Positions 44,030 to 52,950 of a stretch of 64,000 nucleotides of DNA are shown one piece after another. Source of the stretch: Haloarcula pelagica (GTDB lineage Archaea; Halobacteriota; Halobacteria; Halobacteriales; Haloarculaceae); assembly GCF_030127105.1 (NCBI RefSeq), contig NZ_CP126161.1, forward strand, positions 124,001 to 188,000. The letters are read 5' to 3'. Below the pieces are notes generated by a model, which searched no databases, was not told where the DNA came from, and worked only from the letters and a program-made list of their open reading frames with translations. Made by a program: the position numbers and the translations under genes. The stretch's first letter is position 1. Each line of letters starts with the position of its first letter.

Positions 44030-46726
44030 TTATCCGGTGTTTTTCATGCCGGCGGCGATCCCCTGGACGGTCAGGCGCAGCGTCCGCTTTTCCTCCTCGG
44101 TGAGGTGGGACTGAGCCAGCAGTCGGACCTGCAGCAGGTTCAGCGGGTCGACGTACGGATTACGCCGTTCGAGGTTCTCTTCGAGCCACTCACGCGAGAG
44201 CAGTCCCTCGCGCTGGGTGATCTGCGTGACCAGATCGACGGTCTCCTCGTACTCCTCTCTGATCCGCGGGAAGATGCGCTCGCGGAGGTCGTCGTCTGCG
44301 AGGTCGGCGTACTCCTCGGCGATACCCATCTCGGTGCGAGCGAGCGCCAGGGAAGCGTTGTCGAGTTTCGTCTTGAAGAAGGGCCACTCTTGGTACATCT
44401 CCTGGAGCGTCTCGATGTCGCCGCCGTCGTCGAGGTAGGCGTTCAGCCCGGTGGCGATGGAGTACCAGCCGGGGATGATACAGCGGGCCTGCGTCCAGGA
44501 GAACACCCACGGAATCGCACGCAGGTCCTCGACGCTGCGGTCCTCGCTGCGCGAGGCCGGGCGCGAGCCCATGTTGAGGTTCTCGATGACCGTGATCGGG
44601 GTCGCCTGCTCGAAGTAGTCGACGAAGCCGTCGGTCTCAAGCAGCGACTGGTACTCGTCGCGGGCGGCGTCGGAGGCGGTCTCCATTGCCTCGACCCACG
44701 TTTCGGGGACTTCCTCGACCGGCTCTTCCATCGCGTTGTGGCGCGCCCGGATCTGGGCGTTGAGCATCTGTTCGAGGTTCCGCTCCGCGATGTCGTGGTT
44801 GGCGTACTTCTCGGCGATGGCCTCGCCCTGTTCGGTGAACTTGATCTGGCCGGTCACCGTCTCGTTTGGCAGCGCCAGCATGGCGTCGTTCATCGGGCCT
44901 CCACCGCGGGAAATCGACCCGCCGCGGCCGTGGAACAGGCGCATCTCCACGTCGAAGTCGTCGGTGATGTTGGCCAGGCGCCGCTGGTTGTTGTACAGCG
45001 ACCAGTTCGCCGCGAGGTAGCCGTTCTCCTTGTTGGAGTCCGAATACCCGAGCAGGATCTCCTGAACGGTGTTGCGGGCCTCAAGCGCCTGCGAGTAGGC
45101 CTCGTTCTCGAACAGCGTCCCCATGATCCGCCGGGCGCCCGAGAGGGCGTACTCCGATTCCAGCAGCGGGACGATGTCGAGCCCACAGTAGCCGGGGAGG
45201 TCGACGATCCCGACCTGGTCGGCCAGGAAGAGGACTTCCAGCACGTGGCTGGGCTCCTCACACCAGCTGATCGCGTAGGTGTCGATGGCGTCGACGCCGA
45301 ACTCGTTTTGCCAGTCGGCGGTCTTGCGGAACCGCCGGAGGACGCGGATCGAGTCCTCTGAGAGCCCGTCGGTGTCCTCCATGTCGACGACCGGGCCGTC
45401 CTGGAGGATCGCCTCGGTCAGGAACTCGACGCGCTCGTCCTCGGACATCGACTCGTAGTCGATGCCCTGGCGGTCGACCGCCTCCGCGATGGCGTCGGTG
45501 TGCATCTTGCGGTGGTCGCGGAGGTCCAGGCTCGCCAGAGTGAACCCGAACGTGTCGACCTTCCGGATGAGGGGGTCGACGTGGGACTCGGCGATGACCG
45601 CCGCGTCGTTGTCACGGAGGCTGGCGGCGATCGTGTGGAGGTCCTTCAGCAGGTCTTCCGGGCTGTCGTAGCCGCCCTGGCGCACGTCGTCGACGCGTAG
45701 CACCGACTCGCGCATCAGCTTGAGTTTCTGGCGGTAGGGCTCGTCCGGGTAGCGCTCCTCGGCCTCGGCGGCGACGCCGGGGAGGCGCTCCTTGTGTTCG
45801 GTCAGGCGCTCGTCGAAGCGGCTGTCGGTCGTGATGTTGGAGGCGTCCTGGCTCAGGACACCGGAGAGCGCCTTCAGCCGATCACGGTACAGCGGCAGCA
45901 CCGTCTCGCGCTGGCGCTCCAGGGTCTCCTCGGTGACCTCGGGCGTGACGAAGGGGTTCCCGTCCCGATCGGAGCCGGCCCACGAGCGGAACTCGTAGAG
46001 CTTCGGGACATCGATCTCCTCGTCGTACTCCTCGTCGATCGCGTGTTCCAGTTCGTCGTACACCTCGTCGATGACATCGAAGAGGACGTTTTCGAGGTAC
46101 CACTGGATGTTCAGCGCCTCGTCGGTGACCTCCGGGCGGCGGTCACGGACCTGGGGGGTCTGCCAGAGGCTCGTGACTTCCGAGCGAACGTCCCGTCGGA
46201 CGACATCCTCCTCGCGGTCGGTCAGGCGGACCTCGTCGAGCGTTTCGAGGTCGTTCGCCACGCTTCGGAGCTTCGCCTTGACCGTCTTCCGGCGGGCCTC
46301 GGTCGGGTGTGCGGTGAACGTCGGTTCGATGAACACGTCGTCGAGGACCTGTTCGACCGTCTCGGAGCCGATGTCGGCGTCCGCGAGTTCTTCGACCGCA
46401 GCGCCGACGCTGTCTTCGAGCGTCCCGGCCTGGCTCGCCTCCCGGATCTCCCGGACGCGCTGGCGCTCTTCGGCGAGGTTGATCAGTTCGAAGTAGGTGG
46501 TAAACGCCCGAGCGACGACCCCCTCCATCTCGGGATCGAGGCGGTCAAGCGTCCGCCCGATCGACTCCCGCGTCTCCAGGTCGCCGCGCCGATAGTCGAT
46601 CGACGACGTGCGGATATCTTCGACGATCTCGAACGCTTCGGTGGAGGATTGCGTCTCCAGTACGTCGCCCAGCAACTCGCCCAGTTCCCTGACATCCTGG
46701 GGGAGATCTCTGGCGTGCAAATTCAT
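44030..46726 (-). CDS. ppc: Phosphoenolpyruvate carboxylase
   Basis: An 898-residue enzyme that makes oxaloacetate from PEP and bicarbonate. Catalytic His in FTAHPTEARRKTV, the GYSDSNKENGYLAANW segment, the Gly-rich LFHGRGGSISRGGGPMNDAML and the C-terminal QGIAAGMKNTG are all present. ATG 46724-46726 starts MNLHARDLPQDV; an upstream in-frame ATG adds seventeen basic residues without homology. The minus-strand TATA-like GTTTTAGGG near 46749-46757 is about 25 bases upstream. Anaplerotic partner to the pyruvate kinase nearby. Confidence 0.97.
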   Translation of the reverse strand: MNLHARDLPQDVRELGELLGDVLETQSSTEAFEIVEDIRTSSIDYRRGDLETRESIGRTLDRLDPEMEGVVARAFTTYFELINLAEERQRVREIREASQAGTLEDSVGAAVEELADADIGSETVEQVLDDVFIEPTFTAHPTEARRKTVKAKLRSVANDLETLDEVRLTDREEDVVRRDVRSEVTSLWQTPQVRDRRPEVTDEALNIQWYLENVLFDVIDEVYDELEHAIDEEYDEEIDVPKLYEFRSWAGSDRDGNPFVTPEVTEETLERQRETVLPLYRDRLKALSGVLSQDASNITTDSRFDERLTEHKERLPGVAAEAEERYPDEPYRQKLKLMRESVLRVDDVRQGGYDSPEDLLKDLHTIAASLRDNDAAVIAESHVDPLIRKVDTFGFTLASLDLRDHRKMHTDAIAEAVDRQGIDYESMSEDERVEFLTEAILQDGPVVDMEDTDGLSEDSIRVLRRFRKTADWQNEFGVDAIDTYAISWCEEPSHVLEVLFLADQVGIVDLPGYCGLDIVPLLESEYALSGARRIMGTLFENEAYSQALEARNTVQEILLGYSDSNKENGYLAANWSLYNNQRRLANITDDFDVEMRLFHGRGGSISRGGGPMNDAMLALPNETVTGQIKFTEQGEAIAEKYANHDIAERNLEQMLNAQIRARHNAMEEPVEEVPETWVEAMETASDAARDEYQSLLETDGFVDYFEQATPITVIENLNMGSRPASRSEDRSVEDLRAIPWVFSWTQARCIIPGWYSIATGLNAYLDDGGDIETLQEMYQEWPFFKTKLDNASLALARTEMGIAEEYADLADDDLRERIFPRIREEYEETVDLVTQITQREGLLSREWLEENLERRNPYVDPLNLLQVRLLAQSHLTEEEKRTLRLTVQGIAAGMKNTG

Positions 46727-46903
46727 ACCAGTCCCTCCAGAGTGGAGCCCTAAAACAGTATTGAAACGGGGTGGCACGAACCCACAACGTGCGTGGTCGT
46801 TCGTGATGGAAACCGGGTCGCTGGCGGCCTGAACGGACGATAATGTCGATCGATCTGACAGTGTGAGAACAGACGGCTCACCGGAACCACCGTGTTTTTC
46901 AAA

Positions 46904-46930
46904 CCTACGTAGGAAGAATCATTTATGATT
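46904..46930 (+). promoter_or_regulatory. Two palindromes in the promoter of the HTH10 regulator
   Basis: CCTACGTAGG (46904-46913) is a perfect 10-base palindrome, followed at once by AATCAT-TT-ATGATT (46917-46930), a 6-base inverted repeat whose centre is TATA-like. The start codon at 46966 is 36 bases further. The pair could be operator and promoter of autoregulation by the HTH10 protein. Confidence 0.45.
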
Positions 46931-46965
46931 GTGGAGGTTCGCTGTTGGAGTAGCGGACACTGTGC

Positions 46966-47670
46966 ATGATTGACATTGCCCTGGACATGGAACAGTACGA
47001 CTGTCCGTTCATCGACACCACTGCCGACCACGAGGTGGCGTTCGCGGCGATGCAGTGGGAGTTCGACCAGAGCGTCCGCGAGTTAGAGACGCGGATGGTC
47101 GTCGAAGCCGACGGCAGGGATGCACTCGACAACGGGCTGGAGGCGTTACAGGCACACGGAAACATGAACGACCTCTCGCTGTTGCGCCGGCAGGGCGAGG
47201 TCGCACAGATCAGGACGGTCATCGAGGAGACGGCGGCGATGCGGACGATCCGTGGACACGACGGCTACATCACCGGGCCGTTCCACATCGAGGCCGGCAG
47301 CGAGGTGTGGCACGTGGGCTTCGACACGAGCCACGACGCCGACCGGACCCTCTCGGACCTGGACCGTGACAACGAGTTCGACGTGGTCGAACGGGAGAAC
47401 ACCGGCCTCCCGGAGCTACAGGACGTGGTCCAGAACGCCGGCGCGGCGATGACGCTCGTCAACGGCTGTCGGGACCTCTCGGAGACCGAACGCGAGACGC
47501 TGGAGACGGCCGTCTCGGAGGGGTACTTCGAGAGCCCGCGGGGCGCGACCCTGGGGAACCTCGCCGACGAGTTCGGCGTCTCGAAACCGGCCGTCTCGAA
47601 GAACCTCCGGCGGGGCGAGCGCAAGATGATCGAACGCGTCGTCGAGGCGCTGGACGACATCGACGAGTAA
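46966..47670 (+). CDS. HTH10 (Bat-like) transcriptional regulator next to the transporter operon
   Basis: A 234-residue regulator. N-terminal sensor-like domain (MEQYDCPFIDTTADHEVAFAAMQW, which is typical of the family), then the Bat-type HTH (LSETERETLETAVSEGYFESPRGATLGNLADEFGVSKPAVSKNLRRGERKMI). It lies 75 bases upstream of the binding-protein gene on the same strand and is the natural candidate to control that operon in response to its substrate or to stress. Palindromes lie on both sides of it. Confidence 0.9.
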   Translation: MIDIALDMEQYDCPFIDTTADHEVAFAAMQWEFDQSVRELETRMVVEADGRDALDNGLEALQAHGNMNDLSLLRRQGEVAQIRTVIEETAAMRTIRGHDGYITGPFHIEAGSEVWHVGFDTSHDADRTLSDLDRDNEFDVVERENTGLPELQDVVQNAGAAMTLVNGCRDLSETERETLETAVSEGYFESPRGATLGNLADEFGVSKPAVSKNLRRGERKMIERVVEALDDIDE

Positions 47671-47683
47671 CGACACCTTCTCG

Positions 47684-47710
47684 CGGGCGGCGTTAACATG
47701 TAAACGCCCG
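47684..47710. promoter_or_regulatory. 27-base imperfect inverted repeat between HTH10 and binding-protein genes
   Basis: CGGGCGgcgttaACATGTaaaCGCCCG shows outer CGGGCG/CGCCCG arms and an inner palindromic ACATGT. It may terminate the HTH10 mRNA or act as an operator for the transporter operon. Confidence 0.4.
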
Positions 47711-47720
47711 CTACTATGCG

Positions 47721-47734
47721 TATCGTACACGATA
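47721..47734. promoter_or_regulatory. TATCGT-AC-ACGATA inverted repeat at the transporter operon start
   Basis: A perfect 6+6-base inverted repeat with two-base spacer lies 11 bases before the binding-protein ATG (47746), around the expected position of promoter elements, and so could be an operator. It is partly inside the TATA region expected for a leaderless mRNA. Confidence 0.35.
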
Positions 47735-47745
47735 GATTACTCCGT

Positions 47746-49200
47746 ATGAGAGATTATGCCACACGACGCCGTGTCCTGGGCGCACTCGGTGCCGGACTGA
47801 CCGGGCTCGCTGGCTGTGTCAGCGAAGACCGTGGAAGCGGTGACGGCGGTGACGGGAGCAGCGGGAGCGACGGGAGCGACGGAGGATCAGACATGAACGG
47901 CGACGGCGACTCATCGAGTGACGGCGGGAGCACGGGCGACGGATCGAGCGGAACGACGAGCGTCTCGATCGGGATGTTACAGCCGCTGTCCGGGGACCTG
48001 GCCTACTACGGCCAGCAGTCGCTGTGGGGCTTCCTCTCGGGGCTTGCCTACAAGGCCGGCGACTCCCCGCCGGCCGAACCCAGCACCGGCGAATTGACGA
48101 TGACCGTCGGGGATGTTGAGTATACGGTCTACATCCGCGACACGCAGTTCTCGGCCGACACCGCACAGACGGCCGCGACGAACCTCGTCGAGAACCAGGG
48201 CGTCGACATCCTCGCTGGGTGTGCGTCCTCCGCGTCGGCGAGTCGCGTCGTCACGACCGTCGTCAACCAGGCCAGCGTCCCGATGATGGTCGGCCCGGCC
48301 GCCTCCGCGGGGATCACCTCCAACAGCGAGACCTGCGGTGACCTGGTGTACCGGGCCAGCGAGAACACGGCGATGGACGCCCGTTCGGGCGGGAAGTACG
48401 TCGCCAACGAGACCGACGTATCGAGTGTCTACCTGTTCGGGGCCGACTACAGTTTCGGCCGCGCGGTCGTCAACAACTACAAGGCCGTCCTCCAGAACGA
48501 GGGCGTCGAGATCGTCGGCGAGCGGTTCGTCGAACAGGGGTACGCCGAGTGGGAAGGGCTCCTCGACAACGCCGAGGAAGCCGGCGCAGAGGGCGTCGTC
48601 GGCGGGTTCACCGTTGCGACGCTGCCCAGCATGTTCAACGCCTTCCTCTCGGGGGAGTACTCCTATCGGGTGTTCGGCGGCTACGCGACGCGGATCACCA
48701 ACAGCGTCGTCGGCGGGACGATGCAGAACGTCCTGGGGGAGCCACTGACCCAGGAGAAGATCCGCAACTCGAACCTGGGGCCGTTTACGACCCGGTACCA
48801 CTGGAACCAGTACGACAACGACATCAACAACACCTTCGTCGAGACCTACACCGACACGTACGGCGTCGTGCCGGACCTGTTCACTTCGGGGACGTTCACC
48901 GGAGCCTCGGCGATCCACCAGGCCGTCCAGGAGGGCGGTTCGACCGAGGGTCCCGACATCGCGAGCGCGTTGAAGGGGATGACCGTCACCGACACGCCGA
49001 AAGGCGAGGGCGGCTACACCTTCCAGGAGTACAACAACCAGGCCCGCTCGGCGATGACCGTCGCCGACCCCATCCCGACGACCGACGAGTGGTCGGAGAA
49101 CTGGGGTGCGGCCATCATGCCGGGCGAGCCGCTGTCACGGATCGGCGCTGACGAGACGACGATCCCGGCAGACAGCGACCAGATGGACTGCTCGCTGTAA
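47746..49200 (+). CDS. Liv-type ABC transporter substrate-binding lipoprotein
   Basis: A 484-residue Tat lipoprotein. Twin Arg TRRRVLGALGAG, lipobox GLAGC, then a Gly/Ser/Asp-rich linker of about 45 residues and a type 1 periplasmic-binding fold (VSIGMLQPLSGDLAYYGQQSLWGFLSG). It is closest in look to the branched-chain amino acid/amide/urea class. Its gene is first in an operon with four ABC components. I chose ATG 47746, since an upstream in-frame ATG (47716) only adds basic residues ahead of the twin Arg. The ligand is not predictable by eye; downstream enzymes suggest an organic acid or its derivative. Confidence 0.85.
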   Translation: MRDYATRRRVLGALGAGLTGLAGCVSEDRGSGDGGDGSSGSDGSDGGSDMNGDGDSSSDGGSTGDGSSGTTSVSIGMLQPLSGDLAYYGQQSLWGFLSGLAYKAGDSPPAEPSTGELTMTVGDVEYTVYIRDTQFSADTAQTAATNLVENQGVDILAGCASSASASRVVTTVVNQASVPMMVGPAASAGITSNSETCGDLVYRASENTAMDARSGGKYVANETDVSSVYLFGADYSFGRAVVNNYKAVLQNEGVEIVGERFVEQGYAEWEGLLDNAEEAGAEGVVGGFTVATLPSMFNAFLSGEYSYRVFGGYATRITNSVVGGTMQNVLGEPLTQEKIRNSNLGPFTTRYHWNQYDNDINNTFVETYTDTYGVVPDLFTSGTFTGASAIHQAVQEGGSTEGPDIASALKGMTVTDTPKGEGGYTFQEYNNQARSAMTVADPIPTTDEWSENWGAAIMPGEPLSRIGADETTIPADSDQMDCSL

Positions 49201-49201
49201 C

Positions 49202-49999
49202 ATGCTCAGGACGCGGGGTCTCACGAAGGAGTTCGGCGGGCTGACCGCCGTCGACGACGTATCGTTCGAACTCGGCGACGAACTGTGCTCGCTCATCGGG
49301 CCCAACGGTGCCGGCAAGACGACGTTCTTCAACCTCCTCACGGGGGTGTTGGCCCCGACGGAGGGGACCGTCGAACTCCGGCGGAGCGGCCAGTGGGACG
49401 ATATCACCGACGCGGCACCACACGAGACGGCCCAGCGAGGCATCCACCGCTCGTACCAGGTCACGTCGGTGTTCCCCAACAGCACCGTCCTGGAGAACGT
49501 CCGCGTGGCCGAACAGGCCCGCGGGAGCGACTCGACGCGGTTCTGGCGCAACGTCGACCACTTCGAAGAGCACACCGAGCGCGCACACGAAATCCTCGAA
49601 CGAGTGGGCCTAGACGACCGCGCCCACGACCCGCCCAGCACGCTCAGCCACGGCGCCAAGCGGAAACTGGAGGTCGGGATGGCACTCGCCGGCGATCCGT
49701 CGGTGCTGTTGCTCGACGAACCCAACGCCGGCGTCTCCTCCGAGAGCGTCGACGAGGTCCGTGCCCTCATCGAGGACGTAGCCGAGGACCACGCCGTGTT
49801 GCTTGTCGAACACAACATGGACATCGTGATGGATGTCTCCGAGCGGGTCGTCGTCCTCCACCAGGGCGCGGTCATCGCGGACGGTCCGCCGGCGGAGGTC
49901 CGTGCGAACCCCGATGTCCAGTCGGCGTATCTCGGTGGCTACGAACCCGGGAGTCTCGACGACGCCGACGAGCCTGCCGACGAGGGTGGTGTCGTGTGA
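49202..49999 (+). CDS. Liv-type ABC transporter ATPase (LivG-like)
   Basis: A 265-residue ATPase. Walker A GPNGAGKTT, the LivG-specific IHRSYQVTSVFPNSTVLENVRVA, the signature region LSHGAKRKLEVGMALA (a variant LSGGxx), Walker B VLLLDEPNAGVSSE and H-loop LVEHNMDIVM. ATG 49202 follows the binding-protein stop by one base. It pairs with the LivF-like gene, whose GTG overlaps its stop. The variation in the signature (SHGAKR) is common in LivG. Confidence 0.93.
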   Translation: MLRTRGLTKEFGGLTAVDDVSFELGDELCSLIGPNGAGKTTFFNLLTGVLAPTEGTVELRRSGQWDDITDAAPHETAQRGIHRSYQVTSVFPNSTVLENVRVAEQARGSDSTRFWRNVDHFEEHTERAHEILERVGLDDRAHDPPSTLSHGAKRKLEVGMALAGDPSVLLLDEPNAGVSSESVDEVRALIEDVAEDHAVLLVEHNMDIVMDVSERVVVLHQGAVIADGPPAEVRANPDVQSAYLGGYEPGSLDDADEPADEGGVV

Positions 50000-50694
50000 G
50001 CCTGCTCGAACTCTCCGACGTGAACACCTACTACGGCGACAGCCACATCCTCCAGGGGGTCGATCTAGCCGTCGAGGAGGGGGAAGTCGTCGCACTGGTC
50101 GGGCGAAACGGCGTCGGGAAGACGACGACGCTGCGCTCGATCCTCCAGTTGAACCCGCCACGCGAGGGCGAGATCACGTTCCGGGGCGACTCACTGGTCG
50201 GCCTGGAGACCCACGAGGTCGCCGACCGCGGCGTCGGCTGGATCCCCGAGGAGCGGCGGATCTTCGGGCAGTTGACCGTCGAGGAGAACCTCCGAGCGGC
50301 GATTCCCGACACGGATTCGATCGCCGAAGGACTGGCCCTGGCTTTCGACGCCTTCCCGATCCTCGAAGAGCGCCGCCGACAGGAAGCGGGGACGCTCTCC
50401 GGGGGCCAACAGCAGATGCTCGCCATCGCCCGCGGACTCGTCGGCGAGAACGACCTCCTGCTTGTCGACGAGCCAAGCGAGGGACTGGCGCCACAGATCG
50501 TCGCCGACGTGGCGGAGGCACTCTCCGAAGCGAGTGCCGAAGCGACGATCCTCCTCGTCGAGCAGAACCTCCCGCTGGCGCTCGATCTCTCCGATCGGTT
50601 CTACATCGTGGACCACGGCGTCGTCGTCGACGACGGCGACTCCGACGCGGTCTCAGCCGACGACGAGCGGTTCAGGAGGTATCTCTCGGCATGA
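49996..50694 (+). CDS. Liv-type ABC transporter ATPase (LivF-like)
   Basis: A 232-residue ATPase. Walker A VGRNGVGKTT, LGGQ-type signature LSGGQQQMLAIARGL, Walker B LLLVDEPSEGLAP, H-loop LVEQNLPLAL. GIPEERRIFGQLTVEENL-like motifs mark it as LivF. The GTG at 49996 overlaps the upstream stop by four bases (GTGA) and is favoured. The downstream permease ATG overlaps its stop too. Confidence 0.93.
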   Translation: MSLLELSDVNTYYGDSHILQGVDLAVEEGEVVALVGRNGVGKTTTLRSILQLNPPREGEITFRGDSLVGLETHEVADRGVGWIPEERRIFGQLTVEENLRAAIPDTDSIAEGLALAFDAFPILEERRRQEAGTLSGGQQQMLAIARGLVGENDLLLVDEPSEGLAPQIVADVAEALSEASAEATILLVEQNLPLALDLSDRFYIVDHGVVVDDGDSDAVSADDERFRRYLSA

Positions 50695-51680
50695 TCGTCG
50701 AGACACTGGCGGACTTCCTGACGGTCCCGGAACTGGGAACCGTCGTCGTCAACGGACTCGCCAAGTCCGCGCTGTACGTGATGATCGCCAGCGGACTGAC
50801 GCTGATCTTCGGGCTGATGGGCGTGTTGAACTTCGCACACGGCTCGCTGACGATGGTCGGCGCGTACCTGGCCGGGTTGGTGATGGTCACCGTCGTCGGG
50901 CAGGCGACCGGGTCGGTGACGCGGCTGGCGGTGTTTTTCGTCGCGATCCTGCTGGTCTTCGGTGGGCTCAGCGTCCTCGGCGGGGCCATCGAGACGACGC
51001 TCATCCGGCCGCTGTACGACCGCCCGCCGATCTACCAGATCCTGCTCACCTTCGGCCTGACGCTGGTGATCGACGAGATCGTCCGGATCGTCCTGGGCGT
51101 GTTCGGGATGCAGCCCATCTCGGACTGGCAGGCAGCCCTGGCGACGAAACCGCAGTTCCTCCGCGAGCCCGCGGCCGTCGCCGGGATCAGCGTCCGCTGG
51201 ATGGCCGTCTTCCAGATCCTGCTGGGAATCGTCACCGTCGTGGGCATCTGGGCGTTCCTGACGAAGACCCGATACGGCCTGTACATCCGTGCCGGTAGCG
51301 AGGACTCGGAGATGGCCGCGGCGCTCGGCATCGACGTTCGCCAGGTGTTCACCGTCGTCTTCGCGCTGGGCATCGGACTGGCGGGCGCGGCCGGTACCCT
51401 GCTGATGTGGGACGCCACCTGGGGCGCGAGCGTCCCGCTGGCAGCGGAGACGCTCCTCCCTGCGTTCATCGTCGTCATCGTCGGCGGCCTGGGGACCTTC
51501 CGGGGAACCGTCGTCGCCGCCGTCGTCGTCGGGATGACCGACGCGGTGATGACCTGGTGGTTCCAGAACTACATCCAGTTCACCGGGCTGCCGGAACTGG
51601 TGCTGTTCCTGGTGCTCGTGGTGACGCTGATCGTCAGGCCACAGGGACTGTTCGGCGTCGAGGAGGTGGGGGGCCATTAG
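50691..51680 (+). CDS. Liv-type ABC transporter permease (LivH-like)
   Basis: A 329-residue permease with eight or so helices. LTLIFGLMGVLNFAHGSLTMVGAYLA is the strong LivH signature, with GIDVRQVFTVVFALGIGLAGAAGTLLM and the EAA-like loop IVVIVGGLGTFRGTVVAAVVVG. ATG 50691 overlaps the ATPase stop by four bases. It forms the membrane channel with LivM-like. Confidence 0.94.
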   Translation: MIVETLADFLTVPELGTVVVNGLAKSALYVMIASGLTLIFGLMGVLNFAHGSLTMVGAYLAGLVMVTVVGQATGSVTRLAVFFVAILLVFGGLSVLGGAIETTLIRPLYDRPPIYQILLTFGLTLVIDEIVRIVLGVFGMQPISDWQAALATKPQFLREPAAVAGISVRWMAVFQILLGIVTVVGIWAFLTKTRYGLYIRAGSEDSEMAAALGIDVRQVFTVVFALGIGLAGAAGTLLMWDATWGASVPLAAETLLPAFIVVIVGGLGTFRGTVVAAVVVGMTDAVMTWWFQNYIQFTGLPELVLFLVLVVTLIVRPQGLFGVEEVGGH

Positions 51681-51723
51681 CACCGAAACCCAGGCCGGGA
51701 CGACCACCGAGGTCTCCTGGCCA

Positions 51724-52950
51724 GTGGCCTACCTCCGCTCGCACGCCGCCCACGTGGCGATCATCCTGCTGCTCGCGGTGTACCCGTCGATCTACCACAC
51801 GCTGTTGAACTCGCCGGTCCAGTACGAGGCCGAGATGCTGTTACCGACCGTCGAGACGATGGTCGGCGTGCTGTACTTCGGCCTGTTCGCGATGTCCTTC
51901 GACTTCATCAGCGGCTACACCGGCTACCTCTCCTTTGGCCACGCGGCCTTCTACGGGACCGGTGCCTACACGGTCATCCTCGTCGCCAACGGGAAGTTCC
52001 CGCTCCTGGGCCCGGAGACCCCGTTCATGATCTCGCTGCTGGTCGCGGGGCTGTTGGCCGTGGTCGTCGCGCTGCTGGTTGGGCTGGTCTCGTTCCGGCT
52101 CTCCGGGGTCTACTTCGCGATGATCACGCTCGGGTTCGCCCAGGTGCTGTACGTGTTCATCCGGGGCTGGGACTACGTGGCACGCAACCCCCGTGACGGT
52201 CCCGCCGTGGGGCCGAGCCACGCCAGCGGCTTCGACATCGGCGTCCCCTGGGTCGACCAACTCAACCTCGCGATCGGTGTTCTCACCGGCGACGAGGTGT
52301 CCCTGCTGGGGACGACCCTGTCGGGGACGACCGTCTCGTTCTACATGGTCGGACTCGTCGTCCTGGTCTGTTACTTCGCGATGCAGCGGATCATCCACTC
52401 GCCCTTCGGCCGGGTGATGATCGCCATTCGCGAGAACGAGGAGCGGGCGGTCGCGATCGGCTACAACACCTACGTCTACAAGCTGGCCGCCTTCTGTATG
52501 AGCGGGTTCTTCGCGGGCGTCGCCGGCGCGCTGTTCGCCGGCTTCAGGCGCTCGGCAAGCCCCGAGAACTCGTTTTACTTCCTGGTCTCCGGTGACGCCC
52601 TCCTGGCGAGTATCATCGGCGGGTTCGGGACGCTGGCCGGCCCGCTGTACGGCCGGCTGTTCGACGAGACGGTCCGCGAGTTCCTCTCGAAGTCCGGCCA
52701 GGGCGGTGGCCTGCTCCCCTATCTCCGCCTGCTGCTCGGCGAGGGGACCCTCTCGACGCCGGTCGTCGGCGGGATGACCGTCGGCGGCCTCATCGACACC
52801 CTGTTGAACGGCCACGCCAGTCTCTACGTCGGTATCGTGTTCGTGTTGTTCGTCCTCTACGTCCCCGACGGCCTGCTGGGGACGATCCGAAACCGAATCG
52901 GCGGCACCGTCGCCGACGCTCTCCCGGCGAAGGTCTGGGACGACGAATGA
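51724..52950 (+). CDS. Liv-type ABC transporter permease (LivM-like)
   Basis: A 408-residue permease with about ten helices. Signatures: FDFISGYTGYLSFGHAAFYGTGAYT, GVYFAMITLGFAQVLY and AIRENEERAVAIGYN. The start shown is a GTG at 51724 (VAYLRSHAAHVAI); the frame is open back to the LivH stop, and an ATT inside the LivH stop region would add about sixteen residues, so the start is uncertain. Compared with E. coli LivM it has an insertion around residues 290-340 with a GQGGGLLPYLRLL segment. It overlaps the KAS III-like gene by four bases. Confidence 0.92.
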   Translation: MAYLRSHAAHVAIILLLAVYPSIYHTLLNSPVQYEAEMLLPTVETMVGVLYFGLFAMSFDFISGYTGYLSFGHAAFYGTGAYTVILVANGKFPLLGPETPFMISLLVAGLLAVVVALLVGLVSFRLSGVYFAMITLGFAQVLYVFIRGWDYVARNPRDGPAVGPSHASGFDIGVPWVDQLNLAIGVLTGDEVSLLGTTLSGTTVSFYMVGLVVLVCYFAMQRIIHSPFGRVMIAIRENEERAVAIGYNTYVYKLAAFCMSGFFAGVAGALFAGFRRSASPENSFYFLVSGDALLASIIGGFGTLAGPLYGRLFDETVREFLSKSGQGGGLLPYLRLLLGEGTLSTPVVGGMTVGGLIDTLLNGHASLYVGIVFVLFVLYVPDGLLGTIRNRIGGTVADALPAKVWDDE

